DNA of 64,000 nucleotides, taken from Cohnella phaseoli (GTDB lineage: Bacteria; Bacillota; Bacilli; Paenibacillales; Paenibacillaceae). The notes beneath the pieces are model-generated. The model was not told the origin of the DNA. It did not search any database and worked only from the letters and a program-made list of their open reading frames with translations. The DNA lies in contig NZ_QRDZ01000032.1 of the NCBI RefSeq assembly GCF_003386235.1, positions 50,318 to 114,317 on the forward strand. Direction: 5' to 3'. This document shows, one piece after another, positions 8,658 to 17,463 of the stretch. Numbering within the stretch: position 1 is the first letter of the stretch; the number at the start of each line of letters is the position of its first letter. The translations under genes and the position numbers were made by a program.

Positions 8658-10399
8658 TGGTTCACCTCTCCGAGCGGAATCACGATTTCGACTTTCAGTC
8701 CGCCTCTTTCGCCTGTACTCAGACGGAGTCCGCCCGTCTCGCCGTATTTGATCTTAAGCCTGCGATGAACGTTGAGCATGCCCGTGCTTTCGGCAGGTTC
8801 GTCGTACGATTGCAGTCTATTCCGCATTTCCTCCAGCTTGTCCGGGGTCAACTGCTGTCCGTTGTCCTCGACCGTGATAACCAGATGCTCCCCGTATACG
8901 TCCATCTCCACATTCAACCATCCGCCCTTCGATCTTTTCTCAAGCGAATGATTGTAGGCGTTCTCGATAATAGGCTGAAGAATGAGGCGAGGCACAAGCC
9001 TATTCTCAAGCCCCTCCGGTAGATCTCCGAAGTTTGCTTCGATTCTGGGGGAGAAACGGATGGTCTGGATCTCCGTATAGGTTCTGGCATGGTGGATTTC
9101 CTTCTCGAGCGACACCTCTTCCGCTCCGTCCCGCGTTATAAATTGGAAGTATTCCCCTAGATGCTTGGTAAGACGAATCACGTTCTCGTTATCCTCCAAT
9201 TGCGCCATGCGATATAAAATAAAATAGGTGTTATAGAGAAAATGCGGGTTAATCTGGGACTGCAGATGACGAAGCTCGGACAATTGCGCCCGATATTTTT
9301 GTTCGTAAACCTCGTGCACCAGGATGTTCAGTTGCTTGGCCATCGCATTAAATCTTCCGTACAGGTAGCCGAATTCGTCCTTAAGCGGATACTGGAGTGT
9401 CAGATTAAGCTCCCCTTTCTCGATGCGGCGGAACGAATGCAGCAGACGAATCAACGGTCTATGAATCATTCGATAAATCCCGATGGAGAAAATGATCACG
9501 ATAATCGCCGATGCGATTGACAGGACGATCAGCCAATAACGATGGGTTTGCAGAGCCGGATTTACGTTTTTGGCCGGAACGTACATAATCAGGCTCATCC
9601 CCGAGGTGTCCGAATCCTCCCGCGCCACCAGATAAGAGTCTCCCTCAATCGTCACGGTTTGCAGCGAGTTTCCCTTAGATTCCTTCATCAACTCCGAACG
9701 CTTCGCATATAACTCATCCGGGATATCGAAAGCGCTTGCAATTACTTGATTATCAGATAAGCCGACAAGCATCACGCCCCCGCCTTTGTTGGAAAACCGG
9801 GCTAGCGTCGAATTCAATTCCGGTTTGGATATTTCCACCGCAACGACGAATAAGGGGGGAATGCCCATTGAACCCGGCGGATAAACGAGCGGAATGAACA
9901 ACCGGTCCTGCCATTGTAAGAAGGGCATATCGCGAGGACTGACTTTCTGCAGCAGCCCTTGAAATTGCTCCCGGTCAAAATCGGTAATCGAATCGGCGTT
10001 CGACGAGATGGTGCGATCGATCAGCGGGATGGAAATCGCCGCTTCCTTGATGAAATTGCTTGAACGGGATAGATTGTCCATTCTCTCCTTTAAGCGTAAA
10101 ATCGCCTGAGTCTTCTCCATATCGGACATCACGCTGACGGCCATTCCTAATCCTAGCGCATCGTCGTTAACGACAAAGTCCTGTAACGAGAAGAGGATCG
10201 ATTCTAAATCGTTGTCGAGCATTTCCATATACAGATCCGCACGGGAAGACAAGGAGTCCTCTATTTCCTGCTTCACATTCTTGGAACCGGACATATTGAT
10301 CTGTACGCCTATGACATACAGAGGAGCAAGAACGAGCAGAAAACTGAGGAGCAGCTTGGGGAAAAGCCGAATTGAAGTTACTTTTTCTTCGAGGTTCAA
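8654..10399 (-). CDS. YesM-type sensor histidine kinase
   Basis: The 581-residue membrane kinase has a first transmembrane helix at about 12-32, a large extracellular sensor region, a second helix at about 290-310 (YWLIVLSIASAIIVIIFSIGIY), a HAMP-like segment, and a His_kinase domain with QINPHFLYNT (phospho-acceptor His), followed by a HATPase domain (PIIENAYNHSLE, VEDNGQ). Translation probably starts at TTG 10399, nine bases after AGGAAG. It overlaps the response-regulator gene by four bases, which suggests coupled translation. It probably senses extracellular sugar, alone or with the binding protein, and phosphorylates the YesN partner. Confidence 0.95.
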   Translation of the reverse strand: MNLEEKVTSIRLFPKLLLSFLLVLAPLYVIGVQINMSGSKNVKQEIEDSLSSRADLYMEMLDNDLESILFSLQDFVVNDDALGLGMAVSVMSDMEKTQAILRLKERMDNLSRSSNFIKEAAISIPLIDRTISSNADSITDFDREQFQGLLQKVSPRDMPFLQWQDRLFIPLVYPPGSMGIPPLFVVAVEISKPELNSTLARFSNKGGGVMLVGLSDNQVIASAFDIPDELYAKRSELMKESKGNSLQTVTIEGDSYLVAREDSDTSGMSLIMYVPAKNVNPALQTHRYWLIVLSIASAIIVIIFSIGIYRMIHRPLIRLLHSFRRIEKGELNLTLQYPLKDEFGYLYGRFNAMAKQLNILVHEVYEQKYRAQLSELRHLQSQINPHFLYNTYFILYRMAQLEDNENVIRLTKHLGEYFQFITRDGAEEVSLEKEIHHARTYTEIQTIRFSPRIEANFGDLPEGLENRLVPRLILQPIIENAYNHSLEKRSKGGWLNVEMDVYGEHLVITVEDNGQQLTPDKLEEMRNRLQSYDEPAESTGMLNVHRRLKIKYGETGGLRLSTGERGGLKVEIVIPLGEVNQ

Positions 10400-10503
10400 C
10401 AGCCATCACTTCCTTCTCTCAGCCAACTCTACTCTCATTGTACTCTGTCAGACTTCTCGTATTCGACAAAATTTTCGAAGGCGAAAAATCCTGCTAATGC
10501 AAG

Positions 10504-10548
10504 AAAAAAGGTTTCGTCATATGAAACCGAAGTTTCAACAACGAAACC
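10504..10548 (-). terminator. Terminator after the metallo-hydrolase gene
   Basis: GGTTTCGT (10510-10517) pairs with ACGAAACC (10541-10548) and an inner GAAAC/GTTTC adds a second possible pairing. On the minus strand the stem is followed by TTTTTT, as in an intrinsic terminator, 33 bp after the stop of the metallo-hydrolase gene. Confidence 0.65.
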
Positions 10549-10580
10549 ATATCACACTCTCAATCGTGTGTAAATTCACT

Positions 10581-11318
10581 TTAACTAGCATATTCTCGAA
10601 GGAGCTGACGAAGCGCCTGCTTTACATCGCCATGGAACAAACCGCCATGATAGCAAATAAGTTGATCAATCTCATAGTCCAGTAACCGCTGAACGGAACG
10701 AACGGCCTCAGGCAGATCCATTGTAAATTGCGGATTAGCGATATTCAGCTTCCCATGTTCGATGACAACGACGTCCCCTGCGATCAATGTTTTGCTTGCG
10801 GGCAAATACAACGATATATGTCCCGGCATATGTCCCGGCGTGTGGATTACGTCGATGCCGTCACACCAAGGCAGTCGTTCATCATTGGAGACTGTCTGGT
10901 CGACAGGAATCGGCTCTATCGATTGTAAATAACGAATAAACTGCTCCGCTTGCGATTTGGCCTCATCCGGCAATACGCTAAGCGTCGATTCCGCCTGTTC
11001 GAGTCGCAGTGATTTTGATTTTCCCTCAATATACGGCGCTTCCAGCTCGGGCGCGACGATGCTGATCTGCGGATACGCCCGCTTTAACGCAGCCAGCGAA
11101 CCGATATGGTCCATGTCGTGATGCGTCACGATTAGTTTTGTAATCGAAGCGAGTGTAAGGCCGTACCTATTAGCCGCTTCTTCAAGCTGGGGGATAAAAC
11201 CGGGATAGCCGCAATCGACAAGAATGAGATCGCGATCATCTTGAAGAAGCACCGGGGTAATCGTTTGTTTCTGTCCATTATTCTCAAACTCTATCTCTAG
11301 TAAATGATAGTTTCCCAC
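10581..11318 (-). CDS. MBL-fold metallo-hydrolase
   Basis: This 245-residue cytoplasmic protein has the metallo-beta-lactamase fold motifs in order: VTHHDMDHIGS (metal-binding, the HxDxDH variant seen in YflN-like proteins), HTPGHMPGHISLYL, GDVVVIE and a final CYHGG. The family hydrolyses esters, lactones or thioesters using two metal ions. It is read in the same direction as the small kinase gene 25 bp upstream and the two may be co-transcribed. The substrate is unknown; a true beta-lactamase is unlikely because there is no signal peptide. Confidence 0.9.
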   Translation of the reverse strand: MGNYHLLEIEFENNGQKQTITPVLLQDDRDLILVDCGYPGFIPQLEEAANRYGLTLASITKLIVTHHDMDHIGSLAALKRAYPQISIVAPELEAPYIEGKSKSLRLEQAESTLSVLPDEAKSQAEQFIRYLQSIEPIPVDQTVSNDERLPWCDGIDVIHTPGHMPGHISLYLPASKTLIAGDVVVIEHGKLNIANPQFTMDLPEAVRSVQRLLDYEIDQLICYHGGLFHGDVKQALRQLLREYAS

Positions 11319-11343
11319 TCATTTGTCCTCCTTTAAGTAAGGT

Positions 11344-11850
11344 TCATACAGTTAAAGCGTATCGAAGAACCCATTCTTTTATTGTAACAGCTACCTCGGT
11401 TACATTTGTTTCCGTTGTATCAATAGTTGGCATAGGCGGGTCATAGACCTCATCGGCAATCTCAAGCAATCGTTTCGCGAAATCTTTGTGGGTCTGAATC
11501 TCTTCCTCCGACCAATTTCTTTCACGCAGCCGTTTCTCGCGAGTTTCTTCATCGCAATGCAAGTTGAGGTAATAAACATGCTTGAAAAAGGGAAAGTCCG
11601 CGCATTTCTCAATATCCCACGGCATCATCGTTCCGCATAGGATCGTCATCCGTCCGCTTTGTGCGATGTTTCGTGCCACGCGAAGCCATATATTACGCAT
11701 CTTCTCCCAATCATGCCCGATAAAGTCAGTAAGATGATCCGGATCAAAAATATCAAATTCGGGCATTATTCTCCGCAGTTCCTTGATGACATAAGATTTC
11801 CCCGAACCGCTTGCACCCGTAACGATAAATAAAGGCAGTTTATTTTCCAT
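11344..11850 (-). CDS. Small AAA-family/nucleoside-kinase-like ATPase
   Basis: The 168-residue protein begins LPLFIVTGASGSGKSYVIKEL, a Walker A P-loop (GASGSGKS, about residues 12-19), and carries LRERNWSEEEI in a lid-like region, like small kinases of the adenylate kinase or shikimate kinase type. The start ATG 11850 gives MENKLPLF. It precedes the metallo-hydrolase gene by 25 bp on the same strand. The substrate cannot be named. Confidence 0.85.
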   Translation of the reverse strand: MENKLPLFIVTGASGSGKSYVIKELRRIMPEFDIFDPDHLTDFIGHDWEKMRNIWLRVARNIAQSGRMTILCGTMMPWDIEKCADFPFFKHVYYLNLHCDEETREKRLRERNWSEEEIQTHKDFAKRLLEIADEVYDPPMPTIDTTETNVTEVAVTIKEWVLRYALTV

Positions 11851-12196
11851 TAGTTCCGCCTCGTCTCATTTTTTGGAGCTAACATTTAAAAGTTGTACGT
11901 ACTCGTCTTTGGTTAACTGAACTTCCCAAACCCCATTAATTGGTTTAGATCTCAATTTTACCTGAGCAGTACTGTATGGGGGGTGATATTAATTTATTAT
12001 AAGCGTTTTTTCCAGTTGACGCTTGCAGCCTATTCTGACTATGTCAGTAAATGATTTACAAATAAAAAAGGAGTCCTGAAATTTATCAAGACCTAATTCA
12101 ACATCATATCCGACAGTTAACTATAAGTCTATATTTTCAGCGATATTCGTGTGAAGATTATTCCTGTAAGAAAATCTCGATTACAGGAGGAGTTGT
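11851..12196. other. Intergenic region with a short gene remnant and a hairpin at a ribosome site
   Basis: On the minus strand a frame free of stops between 11866 and about 11985 ends WEVQLTKDEYVQLLNVSSKK before a TGA; it has no start codon and looks like the tail of a lost gene of unknown kind. At 12166-12188 the arms CCTGTAA and TTACAGG form a hairpin whose right arm runs into the AGGAGG of the phosphotransferase gene, so it may partly mask that ribosome site. The rest is AT-rich and holds nothing I recognise. Confidence 0.4.
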
Positions 12197-13102
12197 ATGA
12201 TTCCAGAACGGCTATCTGTATATGGCTCAATAATTCCCTTACTTCATGAAGTAACCGAATGGTCACTCCTAAGGCGGTGGTCCCTGTCTGAAGTATACAG
12301 AGTAACATTGAAATCAGGTGAAACTCGTATTATTAAGTGGGGCGGACAAGAAATGGCCGGGGAAGCGGCGATTTATCAACAGCTGGTAAGACCGCTAAAG
12401 ATAAAGTCACTACGCATTTTTGAGTTTTACGAATTAAAAACTAGCGCCATCATGATTATGGAGGATGCCGGAAGAGATAATTTAGAACAACGACCTGAGC
12501 CCGATCTCTTTCTAGAAGCAGCGAGGGAATTGGCAAATCTGCGAAAGGTTGCATCGGCTAACTTAGGAGCAAACCTTCCAAGTGAAATCCAGCGTGCATA
12601 CACAGTATCGGCTTCGGACTTTCTTGCACTTTTGGATGACCTTCTTAAGTCGAATATTCTTTCGGAAAACAATGTGCTTTCACGGCTACAAAACACTTTT
12701 CCTTTTATTATAGATGAATTATATAGAACAACCCCGCTTACGCTGGTCCATCATGACTACCATGCCAAAAACCTTATCATTCAGGGGAATCGAATATTAC
12801 CGATTGATTGGTCAATTGCTTATTTAAGCCCCCATCTCGGTGATTTATATTGTTTAGCTAATGAAGCACAGACTTGGAGCAAAGTACGAAAGGAGGATCT
12901 CGTATTCGCATTTCACAATGAAATGGATACCGATACGTCTATAGAATCGTTAAATAGGCAAGTCGCAATCGGCGGGATCTGTTGGCTTATTAAAACACTT
13001 AGATGGCTTGTATACGGGGGAACTTCCCTAATTCCCGGTTCAGTGACATGGATACCCGATTTAATGAATGATCTAGAAAACCTTATGAAAGAAATCGAGT
13101 AG
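12197..13102 (+). CDS. Aminoglycoside/choline phosphotransferase-family kinase
   Basis: The 301-residue protein has the APH/ChoK fold signature: catalytic loop VHHDYHAKNLI (H-x-D-x4-N) near residue 190 and the metal-binding PIDWS near 210. The ATG follows AGGAGGAG closely. Members phosphorylate aminoglycosides, macrolides, homoserine, choline or other small alcohols; the sequence alone does not say which. The gene is convergent with the GrpB gene and their ends overlap by 20 bp. Its low GC relative to the flanking sugar genes suggests acquisition. Confidence 0.88.
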   Translation: MIPERLSVYGSIIPLLHEVTEWSLLRRWSLSEVYRVTLKSGETRIIKWGGQEMAGEAAIYQQLVRPLKIKSLRIFEFYELKTSAIMIMEDAGRDNLEQRPEPDLFLEAARELANLRKVASANLGANLPSEIQRAYTVSASDFLALLDDLLKSNILSENNVLSRLQNTFPFIIDELYRTTPLTLVHHDYHAKNLIIQGNRILPIDWSIAYLSPHLGDLYCLANEAQTWSKVRKEDLVFAFHNEMDTDTSIESLNRQVAIGGICWLIKTLRWLVYGGTSLIPGSVTWIPDLMNDLENLMKEIE

Positions 13103-13601
13103 CGAACCACGAAAGTGCAAGCTGCTCCATTTCCTTGACGAACGTTTTTTTTGCCGGGCTATATTCGTTTGTGTTTTCGAAGCGTTCAGCCAACTCTTCC
13201 TTGAATCGACTGTACCTTGCCACTTCTTCAGGATGACATCTCAGATAATCTCTAAATATTAAATGTCGTTCAATTTGGGGGTTATCTGTTTGATAAAAAT
13301 GAATATGGTGAGTCCTTTCTTCGCCGCCTTTGCGGAATAGTCTTCTCCCGGAAATGCCCCACTCTCCGGCTACATCATATCCAAGCATGTTCATTTTATC
13401 GTTGTATAAATCGATTCTGTTAATATCTTGTACAATACACATCATGTCTATTACGGGTTTGGCCTTTAAGCCAGGCACTGATGTGCTCCCAAAATGCTCG
13501 AAACGAACGACTTGATCCTCAAATATAGACTTCAGAAAATCGGCTTCTTCTTGGTACAGTCTTATCCAGTCCTCATTATAATCGCTTAGTCTGACCTTCA
13601 T
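13083..13601 (-). CDS. GrpB-family nucleotidyltransferase-like protein
   Basis: The 172-residue protein shows the GrpB (UPF0157) hallmarks: YNEDWIRLYQEE at the start, VRFEHFGSTSVPGLKAKPVIDMMCIV, and HIHFYQTDNP followed by LIFRDYLRCHPE. GSTSVPGL with the following D resembles the GS-D motif of the nucleotidyltransferase superfamily, so transfer of a nucleotidyl group to a small molecule is plausible, but the family has no settled function. Its 3' end overlaps that of the convergent phosphotransferase gene. Confidence 0.92.
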   Translation of the reverse strand: MKVRLSDYNEDWIRLYQEEADFLKSIFEDQVVRFEHFGSTSVPGLKAKPVIDMMCIVQDINRIDLYNDKMNMLGYDVAGEWGISGRRLFRKGGEERTHHIHFYQTDNPQIERHLIFRDYLRCHPEEVARYSRFKEELAERFENTNEYSPAKKTFVKEMEQLALSWFATRFLS

Positions 13602-13636
13602 TACCGATCCTCCCCAGACTTGTTGGGAATTGTTCC

Positions 13637-13674
13637 GAAAAAACAGGCTGCAACATTTCTGTTAGCAGCCTGTT
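13637..13674 (-). terminator. Intrinsic terminator after the acetyltransferase gene
   Basis: AACAGGCTGC (13642-13651) pairs perfectly with GCAGCCTGTT (13665-13674) and on the minus strand is followed by a run of T. It lies 15 bp after the stop of the chloramphenicol acetyltransferase gene. Confidence 0.85.
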
Positions 13675-13688
13675 GCAATTGAATAAGA

Positions 13689-14348
13689 TTATTTACCTGC
13701 AAGCCAGCACTTACAGCCCTCCGCCAATTCCTGAAGCTCGTTAAACAACACGCCGGCATGGTAACCGTCACAAACTGCATGATGGAATTGCACCGATAGA
13801 GGCAGCAATACCTTTTTGTCCTGATCGCGATATTTTCCAATGGTGAATATGGGCAGCAGATAGGTTCCGTCATTGTAGACATTCAAGTTAAATCCAGTAA
13901 AGCTAACCCAAGGGATGCTGGAAACCGGAAACGTGTTCGGCGGTTCGTTCGTGTCGGGAAAAAGCTGCTTCGCATTCTTATACGTCTCTATCCCTTGAAG
14001 GTAACCATCGTAAAACGTTTGAAACTCTTCGCTGAAAGGGGTCCAAATACTTGAGAAGGTCTTATTCTCCTCATGGAAAATGGTGAAGCTGGGAGACATA
14101 CGGTCCCATATTCCCAACCGCCCCTCCGAATCAAAGCAAGTTCGGAATTCACTGTGGCGATTAACTACCGTCGCAATCATGTGGATTAAAGCCGGATACA
14201 GCTTAATCCCATTGGTTTTCAGTTCAGTCCGCAACAAGGTGATGTCGAGATCGGCGGTCATGCTGTAGGTGCATCTTACATGGTTTGAATAATGTTCAAA
14301 ATAAGGTTTTCTGGGCCAACTATCCTTATCAATCGGATGAAAAATCAT
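13689..14348 (-). CDS. cat: Chloramphenicol acetyltransferase (CatA type)
   Basis: The 219-residue protein has the length and order of motifs of classical trimeric chloramphenicol acetyltransferases: IDKDSWPRKPYFEHY at the start, FTIFHEENKTFSSIW in the middle, PWVSFTGFNLNV, and the active-site HHAVCDGYHAG, whose second His is the catalytic base. The family transfers acetyl from acetyl-CoA to the 3-hydroxyl of chloramphenicol. ATG 14348 is chosen because TAGGAGGG lies seven bases upstream; an ATG at 14417 would add 23 residues lacking family similarity. No leader peptide for ribosome-stall induction was evident. Actual resistance remains to be shown, since xenobiotic homologues exist. Confidence 0.9.
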   Translation of the reverse strand: MIFHPIDKDSWPRKPYFEHYSNHVRCTYSMTADLDITLLRTELKTNGIKLYPALIHMIATVVNRHSEFRTCFDSEGRLGIWDRMSPSFTIFHEENKTFSSIWTPFSEEFQTFYDGYLQGIETYKNAKQLFPDTNEPPNTFPVSSIPWVSFTGFNLNVYNDGTYLLPIFTIGKYRDQDKKVLLPLSVQFHHAVCDGYHAGVLFNELQELAEGCKCWLAGK

Positions 14349-14429
14349 TTTTTGCCCTCCTAAAATTTTTTTAGTTCTAGGAGGGACAATCAACTGCTTT
14401 AACCATATCCATACCACATTCCTTTTTTA

Positions 14430-14633
14430 TTAGGTTACTTCGGAGTCCCTGATTGAGCAGCGAAGCTTTTGAACATCCGTCATCGGCGGCTGGCCGTACA
14501 TACGCGCATATTCCCGGCTGAACTGGGAAGGACTCTCGTACCCGACACGGAACGCCGCATCGGAAGCCTGCAAAATATCGCGACGGAAGAGAATTAGGCA
14601 AAAATCGAACAGGAATGGCCTACCGGTACAAGG
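14430..14633 (-). pseudogene. Remnant of an AraC-family regulator
   Basis: About 65 codons survive, ending QASDAAFRVGYESPSQFSREY followed by ARMYGQPPMTDVQKLR, which is the second helix-turn-helix of an AraC regulator (the GYES-SQFSREYARMYG-P core). There is no start codon and a stop (complement of 14634-14636) cuts it upstream, so the sensor domain and first helix-turn-helix are gone. It points away from the SDR remnant at 14686, the usual divergent regulator-target layout. Confidence 0.8.
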
Positions 14634-14685
14634 CTAATACTTATTATAATCATTTTCAACATTATAGATAAGGAGCGGAAAGAAA

Positions 14686-14863
14686 ATGAGTTTAAAAGGG
14701 AAAGTCGCAATCGTTACCGGTGCGTCTCGCGGCATCGGAAGACAAATTGCCATCCAGTTAGCGCAATCCGGAGGACATCGCGAATGCGATCGAGTTGCTG
14801 GTCAGCGATAAAGCCCGTTGGATAACGGGCCAGACGATCCGCGTAAATGGCGGTTTTAATTGA
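14686..14863 (+). pseudogene. Short-chain dehydrogenase with most of its middle deleted
   Basis: The 5' end after a good AGGAG site encodes MSLKGKVAIVTGASRGIGRQ (the Rossmann TGxxxGxG motif). About 30 codons later, in another frame, the C-terminal end of an SDR appears: EDIANAIELLVSDKARWITGQ and then RVNGGFN before TGA. Roughly 190 codons, including the Tyr-x3-Lys active site, are missing at the junction near 14772. The gene cannot make an enzyme. Its divergent AraC regulator is also decayed. Confidence 0.88.
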
Positions 14864-14902
14864 ACCATTAGAACAACTACTAGGAACTTCTAGGAGACTC
14901 CG

Positions 14903-15940
14903 CTAGGGAGTTGCATCTGCGCGCGTTACCCTTCCAAAGACATCCTTAATAGCAGAGATAACGGCATCCGGGCGCTCCAGCTGCATGACGTGACTGGAGT
15001 CTGCAAGGACTTGGTGCGTGCTGTTGGTGGACCAACTGGCCTCCTCGGCTTGCATGCTTGCCCAAGCCGCTTCCGCACGATTGAACTGTTCTTCCGTGAG
15101 GCCGCTTGCGATCTGTTCGGCTTCCGTGAAGGCGCTCCAAGGCTTTCCTCTGGAGAGAACGGCAAGGGGCAGATTACCGAGGGTGCGAAACGTGCCAGCC
15201 TCCCGTAGTGAATCTTCGAATACGGCTGCCTCCGCGAAGGCGGCTTTGAGCGATGTCGGCTGATAGGCTGTGATGGCTTTAGCCGTTTGGGGCGGCAGCT
15301 CGGGAACTTCGGCATCGGGCAGCACGAGTCTCGGCAATCCGGTCCATACGATTGCGGCGAGCGCGCGAAATGCAAATGGAATCGGATCGCTCTCCGATTC
15401 GCCTGTGGCCTGGGCGAGGCGCGCGGTCTGCTCAGGATGCGAGGCGTCGACCAGAACCATCCCAGCAACCTCATCTCCGTAGTTCTTGGTGTACGTCATG
15501 ACGTACGGACCGCCCATAGACGCACCGACCAAAATATAAGGCGGTTGTTCGTTTGCAGCGCGCAGAACCTTGTGAAGATCTTCGACAATGGCGAGACCGT
15601 TTCGCTGATCCTTGGCCGGATCGCTCCACATAATGCCTGCCCGGTCATAGGAGCACACTCTTGTGAAACGCGCGACCTCTTCCTGCACGGGCTGCCACAG
15701 CGCAGATCCGCTTGTGTCTGCTCCCGCTTCCAGCAAGACGAGCGGTGTGCCTTGCCCCTCGCAATTCAGATGAATTCTGCGACCTCCAACATCAACAAGC
15801 TCTCCAGGCGCCGGATAATCTTTAGCAGCCCTATTGCGGGCTGTCTGCTCATAAATGGCACCGATTGCGACTAGAGCGATTGCCAAGATAATGATGGCGA
15901 TAGCCACGCGCTTTACCCAAGGACTGATAAATAAACGCAT
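14903..15940 (-). CDS. Membrane-anchored alpha/beta hydrolase
   Basis: The 345-residue protein has one N-terminal transmembrane helix (about residues 8-30), then an alpha/beta-hydrolase domain: VDVGGRRIHLNCEGQG at the first strands, the nucleophile elbow VGASMGG (Ser near residue 135), VDASHPEQ after the next strand, and a late His in SSHVMQLERPDAV. The start at ATG 15940 follows TAGGAGGAAG; 17 upstream codons are open but lie before the ribosome site. Function on an ester or related bond at the outer face of the membrane is inferred; substrate unknown. Confidence 0.87.
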   Translation of the reverse strand: MRLFISPWVKRVAIAIIILAIALVAIGAIYEQTARNRAAKDYPAPGELVDVGGRRIHLNCEGQGTPLVLLEAGADTSGSALWQPVQEEVARFTRVCSYDRAGIMWSDPAKDQRNGLAIVEDLHKVLRAANEQPPYILVGASMGGPYVMTYTKNYGDEVAGMVLVDASHPEQTARLAQATGESESDPIPFAFRALAAIVWTGLPRLVLPDAEVPELPPQTAKAITAYQPTSLKAAFAEAAVFEDSLREAGTFRTLGNLPLAVLSRGKPWSAFTEAEQIASGLTEEQFNRAEAAWASMQAEEASWSTNSTHQVLADSSHVMQLERPDAVISAIKDVFGRVTRADATP

Positions 15941-16046
15941 AATCTTCCTCCTACTGTACAAGTAATGTTTTCTCCCGTTTTCTCCTTTCATTCGTCTAGG
16001 GATACTATAAGCTTCGCTTTTGAATTGAAAATGAACTGAACGTTAC

Positions 16047-16076
16047 AAAAAAAACGGAGGCCGAAGGCCTCCGTTT
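16047..16076 (-). terminator. Strong terminator of the two-component operon
   Basis: AAACGGAGGCC (16052-16062) and GGCCTCCGTTT (16066-16076) form a perfect 11-bp stem with a three-base loop, followed on the minus strand by eight T. It lies 35 bp after the kinase stop. Confidence 0.93.
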
Positions 16077-16110
16077 GTGATGTAATCAGACGAATGTGAC
16101 TATGCGGTTG

Positions 16111-17463
16111 TTACAGCTCCCTCCCAAGCGGCAGTTGCACCGTGAAAACCGAACCCCCGCCCGGCTCTTCATCCGCCCGGATTTCTCCTTTGTGCATATC
16201 CACGATTTGTTTGACGATAGACAATCCCAGCCCGCTTCCGCTAACGGCTCGGTCACGGGCCTTGTCCGCTTTATGAAACGGCTTGAAAATATCCGTCCGC
16301 TGATCCTCCGGGATTCCGATTCCGTTATCCGCTATGCGGACGATCGCCGATCGATCGTCGATATAGGCGCGAATGCCAACCCTCCCGCGAACAGGAGTGA
16401 ATTTAATGCCGTTGCCCAGCAAATTCGTCCACACCTGGCTGAGTTGATCTTCGTCCGCATGGATAGTTACCGGTTCCAGGTCTAATTCGACATCAATCTC
16501 TTTACTCGACCACTGCGGCTCCAGAGCGATGACGACGTTGCGGAGCTGTTCGTCAAGCCGGAAAGCCGCCGATTGGACGGAATGACGATCGTGCTGCAAG
16601 GAAGAAAGCCGCAGCAGGTTGTGGCTGATCCTGGACAGCCTATCGCTTTCTTCCTCGATAATCGTCAGGTAATGCATCCGACTTTCCTCGCTCATGCGCT
16701 TCTGCTTCATCGCTTTGGCGAAACCGGAGATGGATGTCAGCGGCGACTGGATCTCATGCGATACGTTCGCCACGAATTCCCGCCTCATCCGGTCCAGCTT
16801 GGCAAGCTCCCGCGCCATCTCGTTAAAGCTCGCGTTAAGCTGGCCGATCTCATCCTTGCGGCTCGTCCGAAGCTGCACGTCAAAATGGCCTTGAGCCATT
16901 CGTCCGGCCGCATCCCTCAACTGAAGAAGCGGCTTCACGATGAATCGTGCAGCGGCCAGAACGAGAAAACTTCCGATCAAGAAGACGGTCAGCAGCTCCG
17001 TGTTGACTTCTCTGCTCGACTGCATCCACAATTCGTTGCTCTTCAGCATGACGAATAAGGCATAGGACTCGCCGTTAACCGGAAACGGGAGTCCGACCAT
17101 CGGATACCGGCCTTCGTTCTCAATGTGCCTGGCCACTCCGCCGGCCAACACGCGACGAATCCGTTCCTCATCGGGAACGACAGGCTCCGCGCCCTCTTCC
17201 AGCAACGGCTTGCCCGAGGCGTCGAATAGTTGAATCGCATAAATCGATAGGTTGGAAACGTTGTTCATGAAAGGAATCAATTCCGTTCCGGAGGACGAAC
17301 GGTAAGTCTGAATAATTTGCTTGCCGTTCGACTCCAGGCTGTTCTCCAGCGTTTGCTCGAACGGTTTCTGGAACAGCAGCGTAGACGCGAAGGAAGCAAT
17401 AACAAGGCTGACTACGATGACGCCGATGAATAAGAGGACGATGCGGGTATAAAGCGATTTAAT
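16111..17463 (-). CDS. Sensor histidine kinase (HAMP/HisKA/HATPase) with probable ATT start
   Basis: The 450-residue kinase has a first membrane helix at about 8-28 (RIVLLFIGVIVVSLVIASF), an extracellular region, a second helix near 170-190, HAMP, HisKA with ANVSHEIQSPLTSISGFAKAM (phospho-acceptor His) and HATPase (NLLGNGIKFTPV, DNGIGIPEDQ, GSGLGLSIVKQI). The frame is open into the end of the regulator gene, and no ATG, GTG or TTG precedes the first helix. ATT at 17463, eight bases after GGAGGTG, encodes the expected IKSLYTR beginning, so an ATT start is the best reading. A TTG start at 17280 would lose the first helix. It pairs with the overlapping regulator gene. Confidence 0.88.
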   Translation of the reverse strand: MKSLYTRIVLLFIGVIVVSLVIASFASTLLFQKPFEQTLENSLESNGKQIIQTYRSSSGTELIPFMNNVSNLSIYAIQLFDASGKPLLEEGAEPVVPDEERIRRVLAGGVARHIENEGRYPMVGLPFPVNGESYALFVMLKSNELWMQSSREVNTELLTVFLIGSFLVLAAARFIVKPLLQLRDAAGRMAQGHFDVQLRTSRKDEIGQLNASFNEMARELAKLDRMRREFVANVSHEIQSPLTSISGFAKAMKQKRMSEESRMHYLTIIEEESDRLSRISHNLLRLSSLQHDRHSVQSAAFRLDEQLRNVVIALEPQWSSKEIDVELDLEPVTIHADEDQLSQVWTNLLGNGIKFTPVRGRVGIRAYIDDRSAIVRIADNGIGIPEDQRTDIFKPFHKADKARDRAVSGSGLGLSIVKQIVDMHKGEIRADEEPGGGSVFTVQLPLGREL

